A DNA stretch of 32,031 nucleotides from positions 88,562-120,592 of the forward strand of contig NW_003152752.1 in the NCBI RefSeq assembly GCF_000003605.2. The letters run 5' to 3'. Made by a program: the position numbers and the translations under genes. Positions 13,096-20,839 of this stretch are shown piece by piece; the first letter of the stretch is position 1; every line of letters starts with the position of its first letter. The notes under the pieces are model-generated. The model did not search any database, was not told where the DNA came from, and saw only the letters and a program-made list of their open reading frames with translations. Source of the DNA: Saccoglossus kowalevskii. Its lineage: Eukaryota > Hemichordata > Enteropneusta > Harrimaniidae.

Positions 13096-13925
13096 AATTG
13101 AATGGGGGAGGGTAGATTTAGGATTGTGGTGGGGGTACAAAGAAACTTTCTAAACAGTCTTAAAATTCAAAAATGAACAACAAATTCCATTAAAGAAAAC
13201 ATTCTCTGCATTTTAATAATTGTTATGTGCGATAGCTTTCAGTGACTGGCTTGGTGCAGCTGTTGTTTTGATTGGGTTTCAAGACAAGAACAGAGCAAAA
13301 AATAACAGTGTAATAAGAGGTAGCTCTCTTTAAAAAAATGTCACAGAAAAATCCACAATGACTACATGATGTAACAGAGTTGGGGAAATAATTTTAGGTT
13401 AAATAAATAGGAGAGTACTAGTATTCATTTTTCATCCATGTTCACCCCCCCCTCCGAAATATCAGATGAAAGGACCCTAATCGGCACGGTCGGTCACATC
13501 GTGTAAATAACATGTAAGAAGCTGAGGGCAGATGTAAACATACACATGCTGCCAACACAAAAGGTCTTTTGAAAAAAAGGGCATTGATAAACAGGTCAAC
13601 AAGGGGACACCTTTTTCAAATGTAAATGACGTCGGCGAACAGCTGACCGGACAAACGCATGGCCTGTCAGTGTTTTCAAAACAATGCATTAAAAGGCGAT
13701 GTTTTGAGGAACAGCTAAGAGTCTGTACAACTAAACGATAGAGTACGTTAGCGAGACGTTCAAATAAATCGGGATAACATGGAATTACGGAAACTGCTCA
13801 CAGTCGACGCACTAACCTGCAGTTGGAGAAACTGTTGAGGCATCCGTGTCGGTCGCCAAAGCGAACACGACTGTCCACCAGAAAATGGCACAAATTGTAC
13901 AGAAAGTTGCTGTTATCCGCTTCAT
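1293..13925 (-). CDS. Secreted/cell-surface mucin-like protein with EGF repeats (gene model, 3' end off window)
   Basis: Minus-strand model joining 13925-13817, 4697-3390, 1955-1848 and 1406-1293, continuing beyond the left edge. The order is signal peptide (residues 1-24, hydrophobic core ending ALA, a good signal peptidase site), a 436-residue Ser/Thr/Asn-rich region with degenerate 33-residue repeats (about 103-265) and many N-x-S/T sequons, then EGF-like domains at about 473-508 and 509-546. Every junction is phase 1 and every joined codon keeps the frame, with GT-AG borders throughout. The second EGF starts D-I-N-E-C, the calcium-binding EGF signature. From family knowledge, such proteins are exported or membrane-anchored extracellular glycoproteins. 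No transmembrane segment is visible, so the anchor, if any, lies outside the window. Undetected exons in the 9.1 kb first intron cannot be excluded. I do not recognise an orthologue. Confidence 0.72.
1450..1761. mobile_element. MITE family B, copy 1 (TTAA-flanked, degenerate right end)
   Basis: Starts TTAA-AGGGCAGTGGTC and ends near GCACTTTAG. It shares its internal sequence (AACATTGATTTTCC, CAATGCGCTCTTC, CATCTTTGTTTATATGAG) with copies at 14675, 15425 and 24182. It carries no coding capacity and lies in the intron between the two EGF exons. The right terminal TTAA has decayed. Confidence 0.75.
1848..1955 (-). CDS. EGF-like exon 1
   Basis: A 108-nt minus-strand exon encoding 36 residues. 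The acceptor AG is at 1956-1957 behind a T-rich tract, and the donor GTGAGT at 1842-1847. The phase-1 codon joins as Asp. Six cysteines follow the EGF spacing: D-P-C-x4-C-Q-N-E-G-V-C, then C-E-C-x2-G-F-x-G-E-x-C. It lacks the full D-x-D/N-E-C calcium motif (it has D-P-C). A symmetric phase-1 exon is the usual form of shuffled EGF modules. Confidence 0.87.
2066..2425. repeat. Tandem repeat, about 127 bp x nearly 3
   Basis: Units begin at about 2066, 2194 and 2321 (AACTA followed by a C-run and TCTATTGATGGTTGTG). Each contains an imperfect inverted repeat, CCCTCTATTGATG against CATCATAGAGGG, separated by about 12 bases. The last unit is truncated. It lies in the intron between the first EGF exon and the Ser/Thr exon. 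Confidence 0.85.
2530..2738. mobile_element. Palindromic MITE family C, copy 1
   Basis: The ends are near-perfect inverted repeats (TGTAAAATACTTTATTTTCGC on the left, ending AAAATAAAGTATTTCACAGTA on the right). Internal motifs GGAATTAATTTTCGC and GTGAAAATAAATTCC are shared with copies at 10108, 12137 and 29268. Non-coding foldback element. Confidence 0.8.
2785..2885 (+). repeat. Dispersed repeat F, copy 1
   Basis: About 100 bp (ATCAATAATTTCAACTTATTC to AGATTGCTCTG) that reappears at 8275-8375 directly downstream of the 86-bp array. Moderately diverged, non-coding. Confidence 0.6.
3390..4697 (-). CDS. Large Ser/Thr-rich exon with 33-residue repeats
   Basis: A 1308-nt exon, open for all 436 codons, phase 1 at both ends. 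The acceptor CCAAG is at 4698-4702 and the donor GTTTGT at 3384-3389. Rich in Ser, Thr, Asn and Gln, with many N-x-S/T sequons. About five degenerate repeats of roughly 33 residues (99 bp) run through about 4000-4500; each contains T-V-T-M-A-S-D-T-T, a T/P-E-S-G-K-D-L core and F-N-N-S-V. There is almost no cysteine (one, near residue 55). This fits an extended, heavily glycosylated mucin-like stalk. The open frame continues past the donor for only two codons before a stop, which supports the splice site. A 66-codon frame on the opposite strand is a shadow. Confidence 0.82.
4698..5476. other. Start (in the transcript, 3' end) of the long first intron
   Basis: No gene seen. Within 70 bases of the exon acceptor is a G-rich + strand tract (about 4737-4763) that is a C-run in the minus-strand pre-mRNA, followed by ATTAAC, a plausible branch-point sequence. 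The rest is AT-rich with A and T homopolymers (about 5066-5100). Confidence 0.55.
5477..5822 (-). mobile_element. tRNA-derived SINE
   Basis: On the minus strand the 5' end has an RNA polymerase III A box (TAGCATAGTGG) and about 40 bases later a B box (AGTTCAAATCC). A body of about 270 bp and an A-rich 3' tail (about 5477-5504) follow. Flanking 10-mers GGAGATAGAT (5823-5832) and GGAGAGAGAT (5467-5476) differ at one base and look like the target-site duplication. Internal inverted repeats include CATTCATTAGTGAATG and GGCCAGTGGAATTGGCC. The 63-codon open frame inside is fortuitous. Confidence 0.8.
6105..6470 (+). repeat. Dispersed repeat with internal duplication and terminal hairpin
   Basis: Two diverged units of about 115 bp (about 6165-6265 and 6280-6380) share GAAGATATCAT, ATGAACAAATCTAA, and a CAAAGCAATCGG / CAGAGCAGTAAGG segment. 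The end carries GATAAGCTCCGCT and a perfect 9-bp hairpin (AGCTCCGCT against AGCGGAGCT). The wording resembles a repeat widespread in marine invertebrate genomes; that is from memory and unverified. No coding potential. Confidence 0.5.
6471..7239. other. Intron DNA without recognisable features
   Basis: AT-rich. Open frames here are short and show no domain pattern or splice context. Presumed part of the long first intron of the minus-strand gene. Confidence 0.5.
7240..7327. mobile_element. MITE family A, internally deleted copy
   Basis: 88 bp bounded by TTAA at both ends (7240-7243, 7324-7327), with family A termini (AGCG..GGGTCGTCA; GACTCCCCCGCT). The central part is shortened but keeps GCAAACAATGACACGC. 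Confidence 0.75.
7618..8300. repeat. 86-bp tandem array, about 8 units
   Basis: Unit landmark AACTTGTTATAAGCCGAC recurs at about 7703, 7789, 7875, 7961, 8047, 8133 (mutated to ACATGTATAACG) and 8220, after a first unit near 7618. Each unit contains CTTGAAAG and a downstream CTTTCAA, able to pair. Units 1, 3 and 5 carry TTAGTTTTTT where 2, 4 and 6 carry TAGCTTTTTC, suggesting 172-bp dimers. AT-rich and intronic. Confidence 0.9.
8275..8375 (+). repeat. Dispersed repeat F, copy 2
   Basis: Same orientation as 2785-2885, sharing ATCAATAATTTCAACTTATTC and AGATTGCTCTG. It abuts the 86-bp array, so the array may be an expansion inside this repeat. Confidence 0.6.
8376..8724. other. Intron DNA without recognisable features
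   Basis: AT-rich, no coding signal. It contains a short doubled motif (CAAAAGGTTAAAG) at about 8609-8636. Confidence 0.45.
8725..9027 (+). mobile_element. Repeat family E with long internal hairpin, copy 1
   Basis: Shares CATCTGTCA, GTAACGCCGTAAGTTACAG, CGTGCCGTAATTTTGCGGTA and TTTCGGCATTCC with the inverted copy at 23107-23451. Near its right end, arms of about 40 bases (about 8889-8932 and 8969-9012) form an imperfect inverted repeat around GTATTCTCGTAAT / ATTACGAGAATAC. No ORF. Confidence 0.75.
9123..9717 (+). repeat. 204-bp tandem repeat, 3 units
   Basis: Units begin GTAAACCTACAATTGAGCAT at 9123, 9341 and 9545. The first carries an extra ATTT-type insertion (unit spacing 218 against 204). 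The third lacks the ACAGCCCCCTCAT segment. Units 2 and 3 are almost identical, implying recent duplication. The open frame at 9515-9721 is produced by that deletion in unit 3 and is not a gene. Confidence 0.9.
9718..10107. other. Intron DNA without recognisable features
   Basis: No coding pattern, repeat or RNA gene seen. Confidence 0.45.
10108..10246. mobile_element. Palindromic MITE family C, internally deleted copy
   Basis: Left end TGTGAAATACTTTATTTTC, right end AATAAAGTATTATGCAGTGA. It keeps the inner GGAATTAGTTTTCACT and AATAAATTCC motifs. Shorter than the 180-220 bp copies. Confidence 0.75.
10247..10679. other. Intron DNA without a gene
   Basis: Nothing coding. An X-box-like GTAACATAGCAAC occurs near 10430, the same string seen upstream of the lectin first exons. 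A single occurrence here cannot be interpreted. Confidence 0.4.
10680..10845. mobile_element. MITE family A, copy 2
   Basis: Left TTAA then AGTGGGAGGGTCGTCACCT. Internal AAGCGACGATAACAACACAC, GTTTGTAAACAATTACACGC and GACGCATGCGCAGGTGATGA match the other copies. The right terminal TTAA is lost. Confidence 0.8.
11133..11351. mobile_element. Degenerate MITE A cluster with repeated left ends
   Basis: Left-end-like segments start at about 11135, 11194 and 11236 (TTTAAAG then a T/CGTCA motif). They are followed by one decayed body (ACGACGATAACAATGCACGC, GCTCATG) and a right end TCGCTTTAAG. This looks like nested or partially duplicated element ends. Confidence 0.6.
11352..12136. other. Intron DNA without a gene
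   Basis: Open frames on both strands overlap each other and show no domain pattern. A run of 14 C lies at 12089-12102. Confidence 0.45.
12137..12317. mobile_element. Palindromic MITE family C, copy 3
   Basis: Begins CTGTAGAATACTTTTCGCTG and ends AATAAAGTATTCCACAGTA. The internal ATACTTTTTTTCCTATATTT and CTCATGAAAAATCAGTGAAA match copy 1. Confidence 0.8.
12950..13094 (+). mobile_element. Probable 3' end of a non-LTR retrotransposon
   Basis: A T-rich stretch ends in CCATTGTGGATATG, then ATTTCATTAAAG and a (TTA)n run at 13064-13094. A short unique end followed by a trinucleotide tail is typical of truncated LINE 3' ends. No RT coding sequence is visible upstream, so this rests on tail structure only. 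Confidence 0.4.
13095..13816. other. 5' part of the first intron, no gene
   Basis: No coding or repeat signal beyond short homopolymers. Presumed intron next to the signal-peptide exon. Confidence 0.45.
13817..13925 (-). CDS. First coding exon: signal peptide
   Basis: A 109-nt minus-strand coding segment starting at the ATG read from 13923-13925. It encodes M-K-R-I-T followed by a hydrophobic stretch (ATFCTICAIFWWTVVFALA), then T-D-T-D-A-S-T. The n-region is basic and the predicted cleavage is after A-L-A. The exon ends CTGCAG followed by GTTAGT, leaving phase 1. The leftover G completes an Asp codon (GAT) with the first two bases of the exon at 4697. Too short for a long-ORF search, but start, signal peptide, donor and phase all agree. 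Confidence 0.75.
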
Positions 13926-14412
13926 TTTAGTCACAAATCGCTAGATTGGGTTCCTCTGTACCCTTGCCGTATAAAATGGAAGACAGCTGTTGGGTTGTTT
14001 TTCTTATCTTGAGGGGAAACGCCCAAATTTCTTGTCTCAGAACACATGCTTCTGTCGTCTGGATTAATTCAACATGGCCGACGAAATAAAAAACCGGGCG
14101 ATACCATTCATGTTCTTTTTTTAACTTTAACTTTGGCAGCTTGGGTTATTGTGGGCATAAAGAGGTGCATTTACTGGGTAATTTTTCTTCAACTTGACAC
14201 TGCAAATACATGTATGAACGATTATAACCATATTTGGAAATAAGTAATATTGTTTTAGTGTGAATACATACATGTTGTGAACAGCTGGGACAACATTTCA
14301 CAATTTTCGTAAAAATACTACTAGTTTGTTGGACGTTCATGCTGACGCAACTTACTATCTGCTACTGTACCATAGCTAGCTTTATGGTGGTCGTACTGCT
14401 GACTTTTCGAGA

Positions 14413-14508
14413 TGACGTAATGTTTACAACAAGTTTACAAGTACACGCGACTCTACCCGGCGGATGAATGGTACAGTCCATAACTTTCCCGGAGTTTCAC
14501 TGACGTCA
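14413..14508 (-). promoter_or_regulatory. CRE/ATF-like sites upstream of the minus-strand gene
   Basis: A perfect palindromic CRE, TGACGTCA, at 14501-14508 and a variant TGACGTAA at 14413-14420, about 490-580 bp upstream of the start at 13925. The consensus is known for CREB/ATF factors. A promoter role is inferred from position alone; the transcription start is unknown. Confidence 0.35.
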
Positions 14509-14674
14509 TCGCCAGAAGAAGAAAAAAGTGATTGTATGCAGAATGCTCACTGGAGTTAGTAATTGAACAACAAGAATACAGTGTTTTTTTCGGCACTAAA
14601 TATATGAAATATAATTTATATTGTACCATTGCAATTACATTTGGAAGAACGCCTATTGATCGACTCGTATAGTT

Positions 14675-15000
14675 TTAAAGCGCCGTAGTCGTCGCCCTGC
14701 GCATGTTCGACATTTGTGTTGATAAACATTGATTTTCCTACAATCCAATGCGCTCTTCAAATGGAAATCCCAAGTGTGAGGTTTGACCTGGGCGCGACTT
14801 GCACTGAGTACCGCCGGTGACTCCTTCGATACCTTCCAATCACATGAAAATTACTTAATTAAAGCGTGGAAACGTGTCAGTTCGTACTCATTGATCTGTT
14901 TTTACCTCCATGATCTGCGCAACAGTCAAAGTCGCCATCTTTGTTTATATGAGGCGCATATATCTCGCACATGCGCAGCGCGACGACTACCGCGCTTTAA
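14675..15000. mobile_element. MITE family B, copy 2
   Basis: 326 bp bounded by TTAA at 14675-14678 and 14997-15000. Terminal inverted repeats contain GTAGTCGTCGC and GCGCGACGACTAC. It shares the family interior (CAATGCGCTCTTC, GGTGACTCCTTCGATACC, CAAAGTCGCCATCTTTG). Opposite orientation to the copy at 15425. Confidence 0.88.
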
Positions 15001-15424
15001 ATTTGTCAATGGTTTCAAACGTACAAATAGCATTGCTATAAATCCGATTTAAATCCGGTAAGGTTTTTTTTTCTTTCTTTCTATTTTATTTTTTTATTTT
15101 ATATACATTATTTACATGCTAAGACCAAAAGCAATAGTCACAAATAAGCAAAAATTACAATAAATAAAATATAAATTATAAAAAACATTAAATAACAAAA
15201 TCGAGCCTATATCTACATCTGATTGTATTCAGACTGCGTTGCTATATTGCAGTGGATTACATCACAGTGTTACTGTACGAATGATTGTTGAAACCTGATT
15301 ATGCGCTCAGGAGTTTTTCACATTCGGCGTTTATGGCACCTGTCTTTTGTTACATATTCACATATTTGTATTTTTGAAGTTCATCTTTGCTATCTTACTG
15401 TCTTAAAATAATCATATTAAACTG
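15001..15424. other. Segment between two inverted MITE B copies
   Basis: AT-rich, no ORF or known motif. Flanked by copies 2 and 3 in opposite orientation, so the whole 14675-15728 stretch is a large inverted-repeat structure. Confidence 0.6.
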
Positions 15425-15728
15425 TTAAAGGGCGGTGGTCGTCGCACCACGCATACGCGAGATATGTGGGTCTCATGTCAACAAAGATGGCGACTTTGGC
15501 TGTTGGACAGATCAACGAGTACAAACTGAGACGTTACGAAGCTTTAACTAGGTATTTAGGAGATTTGAAGGTATCGAAGGAGTCACCGGCGGTAATCAGT
15601 GCAAGTCGCGCCCAGGTCAAACCTTATACTTGTGATTTCCATTTGAAGAGCGCATTGGGTTTTGGGAAAATCAATGGTTATCAACACAAATGTCGCACAT
15701 GCGCAGCGCGACGACCACGGCCCTTTAA
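15425..15728. mobile_element. MITE family B, copy 3 (inverted relative to copy 2)
   Basis: 304 bp bounded by TTAA at 15425-15428 and 15725-15728. Left terminus AGGGCGGTGGTCGTCGC, right terminus GCGACGACCACGGCCCT. It contains an 82-codon open stretch starting at the ATG in AAGATGGCGACTTTGG. The corresponding frame is interrupted in the copy at 24182, so it is unlikely to be selected. Confidence 0.88.
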
Positions 15729-17526
15729 TGGGGCAGTATTTGCAATCAATGTGGTGCCCATCAAATGTTAACGTAACACCAGCTTTGGTTATGTCTACCC
15801 ATGGAGATCATCATGTTCATTTATTTTATAGTACGTACAGAAACGTGATAAGTTATTTGCTAAAAACATTGACATCGAAACACGGGTATAAACAAAAAAA
15901 CTCAGTATAATTGCTTTGCTACCTAGGTTGTAATCCCTGAACATTTATAATTGCATTAACTTTATTGTTACCACGACGTACAGTGCTGGCACAGACACTA
16001 TAACAATGAAATTACACAGACCCGTTTTTTTTTTTACATAAGTTGAACAAAAAATGGTCGTAAAATATTAATTATCTCTCTCCATACTTTATTATTCAAG
16101 TTGATGTTATGGGCACAGAATAAAAACTTTTCAAAAGTCAAAACGTGTGAATGTTGGCGAAGTATTTTCTTCCAAAAAAACAAACACACACACACACAAA
16201 TACGAGTGTGACAATCGTTGTGTATACCGTGTTAGGCTTTAATCCACGTTATTGAACAACAATTCCTTATGTAGGACAGTTCATGTGAAGTTTTTTCTCA
16301 AAATGCAATACATTTGGGCATTTTCGTAAACGTGAGCACAAATAAGGAATTCCATGTATACACATAATTCCATGGATAACAACTAAATAAATATTTATAT
16401 TCAAATTCTAAAGTCATATGCCTGCCCTGAAGTCATAAGCACTAAATATCATAGAACAATATTTTGAAATATGATGGAATATTTCTTATAGTGGACCAGA
16501 AGAATAAGCAAACTCCCAACATCGAAATCAACCAGCAAACTTGAATTTTACAATTCCTAAAAAAAAACAAGGGAACAAACACAACATAGTACAACACGGT
16601 CAATTTAGGGTTAGATATATTAACCTTCTAAAAACAAAGAGGTGATGTCAAGTCTTTCAAAAAGATTGAGTACATCCTGTCTGCCGTAGTAGCAGCCACA
16701 TTCGCCCTCAGCGATATACATAACTAAATAGTTGAGAACCAACTAACAATTCAACTACACAGTTATAGTGCCACTTTCTACCAAGACAAGTATGTTCGAA
16801 CATCAGCGATAATTTGTGACATAGGAGTACTCATTTACAAGATGGTGGTCTCTGCCAAGATGTGAAGCAAATGCGGTTCATTTGTGAAGGATATGTCAAT
16901 GAAATAATATCATTGAACATTGGATTGCTTATGAACATTACAGCATCAATATATCTATTTAGTTTAATTTTCAAGATTTGTCTCCAAAATAATGCATCCC
17001 GAATTACGAATATAGTGATGGTTCCAAAATAATGGCAACAGAGTAAACTGGCGGCAATCGGTGTTCATGCACGGCGATGTGAGCAGTACCCTGTACGATG
17101 TCTCGAATACGCCCTCAACGATTACTGTGTTTTATGACACGGATATATAGGGTAGATAGGATATCAAATTCAAACACGCCAATGATCAAATCAAATGAAA
17201 ATGTCCACACTAGTTAAATGAACCTGACATTCTAATGTATCTCTATTTATTCTCGATATAATAGTGATAATAATTACATACATATTACGTCGCACACGAA
17301 GTGCTAATACGCCACTCATTCGGATTGTGGCAACAAATTACACGCAACTGGCATATTACCGATAGAACGACTGCCCCAGAAACATAATAAACACTTCATA
17401 GTCTGTGCAGCTAGTTCTTTAAATAATACTACCAAGGGAACATAACATCACACATGTCAGATGTGATATATAATATGAAATTTACGAGATTTTGGACTAA
17501 AAACATATGCCATGTTAGTATCGATG
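15729..17526. other. Long gene-free stretch
   Basis: About 1.8 kb with no credible exon, domain or RNA gene on either strand. It contains a short (CA)n run at about 16182-16198 and scattered AT-rich sequence. Confidence 0.5.
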
Positions 17527-18300
17527 ATTGAATGAATAAAATGAATGGAATTTTATTTCACCAGAGAAACAGTGTATACATTGAGTAGTAAATTATAAAT
17601 AAATAAATAAATAAATACTTAAAATTAATAATAGTAATAATCACAATGATAGTAATATAGTGTATATTTTGTGTTGCTGGTGGGATCACAGAAATAGCTT
17701 ATTCAAGCTAATCTAGTCTGTGACCTATGATCCAAGATATATAATAAAGTAATGATAAGCTAAGATGCACAAGACATAGTTAAAGCATGTAATGAATACT
17801 ATAATACATAAAGCAATACAGAAATACTCACACGCTCTTGATAAAATAAAACAACGTAACATACAAATACACATAATACTGATAGGAAAGTAAAATTTAC
17901 ATATCTTCTAGAAGATACCTTTTTAAGTGGCATTTGAAGACTGTCTATTTTGTATACTTTTTATGCGATCGGGAAGTGAGTTCCAGTGCTTAGTAGAAGC
18001 GTATTTGAGAGTATGTTGATTTAATGTGAGATTGACTTTGGGAGTATAATAGTTGTCGCCTGCAGCATATCTTGTAGGGTAATTATGGGGTAGTGTGTCT
18101 AGATATTTGTCAATACTATGGGCATATTGCTTCTTCTTTAAGTCAAAAACGAACAAACAGATGTGTAATATACAGAGCTTATGAATAATTAAAATACCAA
18201 GAGATTTGAAGAGAGGAGCGGTATGGGAACGAAACGATGCATGGGAAGTATTGTCAACGATATTTGGTTGTTGTTGTCCAAAGTAAGTAATCAAAATTGT
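17527..18300 (-). pseudogene. 5'-truncated LINE: reverse transcriptase C-terminus and 3' UTR
   Basis: The minus-strand frame from about 18294 to 17923 has the usual C-terminal tail of non-LTR retrotransposon ORF2: S-H-T-A-P-L-F-K-S-L-G-I, then Y-P-T-R-Y, then K-H-W-N-S-L-P-D-R-I-K-S-I. A missing T near 17937 shifts the frame. In the next frame it resumes with F-K-C-H-L-K-R-Y-L-L and stops at 17897-17899. The 3' UTR follows to about 17527 and ends CTGGTGAAATAAAATTC with ATTC-like repeats, a tail seen in CR1/L2-type LINEs. The catalytic domain and endonuclease are absent (5' truncation near 18300), so it cannot move on its own. Clade assignment is tentative. Confidence 0.8.
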
Positions 18301-19657
18301 AGAATTGTCCCGCTATGTTCCTTAATGTAGAAACGTACAAAGACACACACATGGCATATCAAGTGAATGTGATACATGTACAACGAAATTGGTGAAGGCT
18401 GCCAGTATACCAATATATTATATATGATTACGTGTGTTCAGTGAGCTCGCTACAAATAGAATGACATTTTGTAAAATTATTATTCCACTTATATCAAAAG
18501 CGCTCCACAGATAGGGAATGTAATTACAATCCCTTCTGAATAACTTCACCTTCATTTTTCGAAAGCAAAACAATGTGCTGCAAGCATTCACTGCAGAGAC
18601 CCACATCGTGTATTTATCATGAAAATAAACCCAATGTTTTGCGAGACAATTAAAAATTTCAGAAGGCATATACACATTTCGAATTATTGATAAAGTGACA
18701 ATCTAAGTGCCATAATTATACGGGGTCAACAGCACATAATCGAGTGTGTGTGGTTGTGTATTTCAATACGATACACATAGACTCAGACGCGTTCTTTATT
18801 GAGTATAGTAACTCATTTCCGATAACTTACAATGTGCATACAATTGCCCGCAATTATGTATTGAAGCATATCATACTGGGCATGACGAGAGCGGTAAATT
18901 ATAGACAGTTCTTAATGCATCAAGACTTTTATATAATGAACGTAAACAACTATCCTCCCCCGGCAACACTAACTGCTTGGAAAATGAAAGTATCATTCGA
19001 GACGCGGCAAAGTTCCGAGAAAGCTCCAATCCAATTACAATGCGTGTCACCTTCGAGCCTTGTCGACCAATTCGAAAATGTTGCCAAGTGCATTATATAC
19101 CTGGACATAGTCGTCTATTTCGTGTCTGTTTCTATTGTTATTCGTCAATATTTAAACACATTCAACCAATTTTGAAAACATTTGTACTTTAAATAGGTGT
19201 TATTCGAAAATGGCCGCTGAGATCTCGTTGAGAAAGAGAGAGTCACGGGACATGTGTTAACCGCCCACCGACCACTTTTCTAAATATCACGTCCACACAG
19301 TTCATCCATGGAGCTCCATGATTCCTCTAAACAGCGGACGTGCGATGGAGAATTGGGAGAAGGAGGTCAAACACAATTTCCGTTCCCACCCCAACGTTAT
19401 CTCGGTGGCTATTTAAAAATATGGTCTATTTACCATCTTCATTTGATGAAATTCAATGAATTGACACGATGGTGTCACAATGAAACAAGACATTTTATCT
19501 GAATGGCCATTTGCGTAATACACTTCGTTACAGTAATTTGCTTGACTATGTTATAGGTGATGTGAGTTTGTCGACTTGCGCATGTGCATCTAGTCAATGA
19601 AGCTTCGCGTTCGTTAAATGTGCTATCCTGGGTCGTTTTGATGTGATTATATAGTAG
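18301..19657. other. Gene-free stretch
   Basis: Open frames up to 143 codons (for example 18744-19175) show no signal peptide, domain or cysteine pattern and overlap open frames on other strands. I do not call a gene. Confidence 0.5.
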
Positions 19658-19728
19658 TGAGATTGGCGTCTCCTGACAGTGGCAAGACGCATTTACCGTG
19701 GTCGTGAGTTCGAATCGCGGATGTGTGT
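19658..19728 (+). repeat. tRNA-like / SINE-head fragment
   Basis: AGTGGCAAGACGC followed by CGTGGTCGTGAGTTCGAATC resembles an A-box region and a good B box (GTTCGAATC), with a 4-bp T-stem (CGTG/CGCG). The acceptor stem does not close, so it is not a functional tRNA gene; a SINE head or tRNA relic is likelier. Confidence 0.4.
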
Positions 19729-20316
19729 TTATATATTCGTTATTTGCCTGGAATTTATGATAGTTACCAGTGTCAACGATTTCCTTACTCCATTTGGCAC
19801 AGAGAAAAAAAACATCTCGACAAACACTGAGCAATCTGCGAAGTAATCTGTAAGTATGGTATTTTATATTTAGCACTGTACCATGGATACTAAATTTGTT
19901 AGGAATCGTTGTCTGTACAGATCCACTGCCCGTCATGCATCGTTTCTTCAGGTTTGTTCTCACAGAAATACACTAAATAACTTTACAATGTTTCTCACAG
20001 AGCTGCTGTTTTCAACCTTTTTTTGTGCATGAAAGATAGGTGACCCATAATCTGATATGTTGTAATTTGGCACATTCTAGAATGCGTCATCAATTAATTT
20101 GACAATTCCTCAAACTCACTTATATTATTAAGACCACATTCTAGTGCCATCTCCCCCATGTTAATATGTTAGTGTTTAGTGCAATTTTATTGTATTTTAA
20201 AGACAGTAGCTCAATATATCAGGGCACAGTCGTGCTTTTTCGAAAGGAGTACATAATTCCACTCTTTATTTGTATTTTGTTTCCTTGCCAATCAACCAAA
20301 CTCGCGTTTCATTCTC

Positions 20317-20486
20317 TTAAAGCGAGAGAGAGGGGTCGTCACCTGCGCACGCGCGGGAATTGAGTCCCAAGCGACGATAACAACGCACGCTAAAAACGCA
20401 AAGACTCCTGGGTAGACGCTTGTTTGTAAACAATGACACGCTATAGCCACCTGACGCATGCGCAGGTGACGACTCCCCCGCTTTAA
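20317..20486. mobile_element. MITE family A, copy in promoter of exon 1A
   Basis: 170 bp with TTAA at both ends (20317-20320, 20483-20486). Termini are AGCGAGAG..GGGTCGTCACCT and AGGTGACGACTCCCCCGCT. The centre has TTGTTTGTAAACAA, and GACGCATGCGCAGG sits before the right end. It ends 299 bp before the exon 1A start codon. Confidence 0.88.
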
Positions 20487-20645
20487 ACACGAAGTCCTCT
20501 CACAAACATATTTGCTTATTTTTCAATGACGATATGTCTGTACTCAGCCATATGAATTGCTGGACAGTTTAATGGATTAGCAGAAATTTATACCTGTCAG
20601 TTAAGCATAAAACTTCGGAGAAATCTGGACCTTTTTTGATGCAAT

Positions 20646-20664
20646 ATTACGTAACATAGCAACG
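20646..20664 (+). promoter_or_regulatory. bZIP site fused to X-box-like motif, copy A
   Basis: ATTACGTAAC matches the NFIL3/PAR-bZIP consensus RTTAYGTAAY. It overlaps GTAACATAGCAAC, which resembles an RFX X-box. TGATGCAAT, a C/EBP-ATF-type string, lies a few bases upstream. About 120 bp before the exon 1A start codon and conserved in copy B. Function is inferred only. Confidence 0.4.
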
Positions 20665-20785
20665 TGAATGTGTTATTCTCCAGGTGATTTGTGAAATCCA
20701 AACAATATCAAGAACCGTTATCGTTACCAAGTGAATACGTCTTACCCTGCTCATACAACACCTTGGCTTTCTTTCAGTTTCGTTC

Positions 20786-20839
20786 ATGATGATATTTGCA
20801 GCGAAGTTATGTATATTTATGTGTTTCTCCCATGTATTG
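20786..20839 (+). CDS. Alternative/duplicate signal-peptide exon 1A
   Basis: 54 nt, ATG-ATG start to a GTAAGT donor, encoding 18 residues (MMIFAAKLCIFMCFSHVL). Identical to exon 1B except S-H-V-L in place of S-C-L-L at the end. Phase 0, so it could splice to the 19-nt exon at 23651 exactly as exon 1B does. It may be an alternative first exon of the lectin gene, the first exon of a paralogue lost in the assembly gap, or an allelic copy. Confidence 0.55.

Noticed and set aside
18744-19175. 143-codon plus-strand frame
   Set aside because: No domain, signal peptide or splice context; overlaps another open frame on the same strand; AT-rich random composition.
19475-19963. 162-codon minus-strand frame
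   Set aside because: Covers a tRNA-like relic on the other strand and has no recognisable domain; likely chance.
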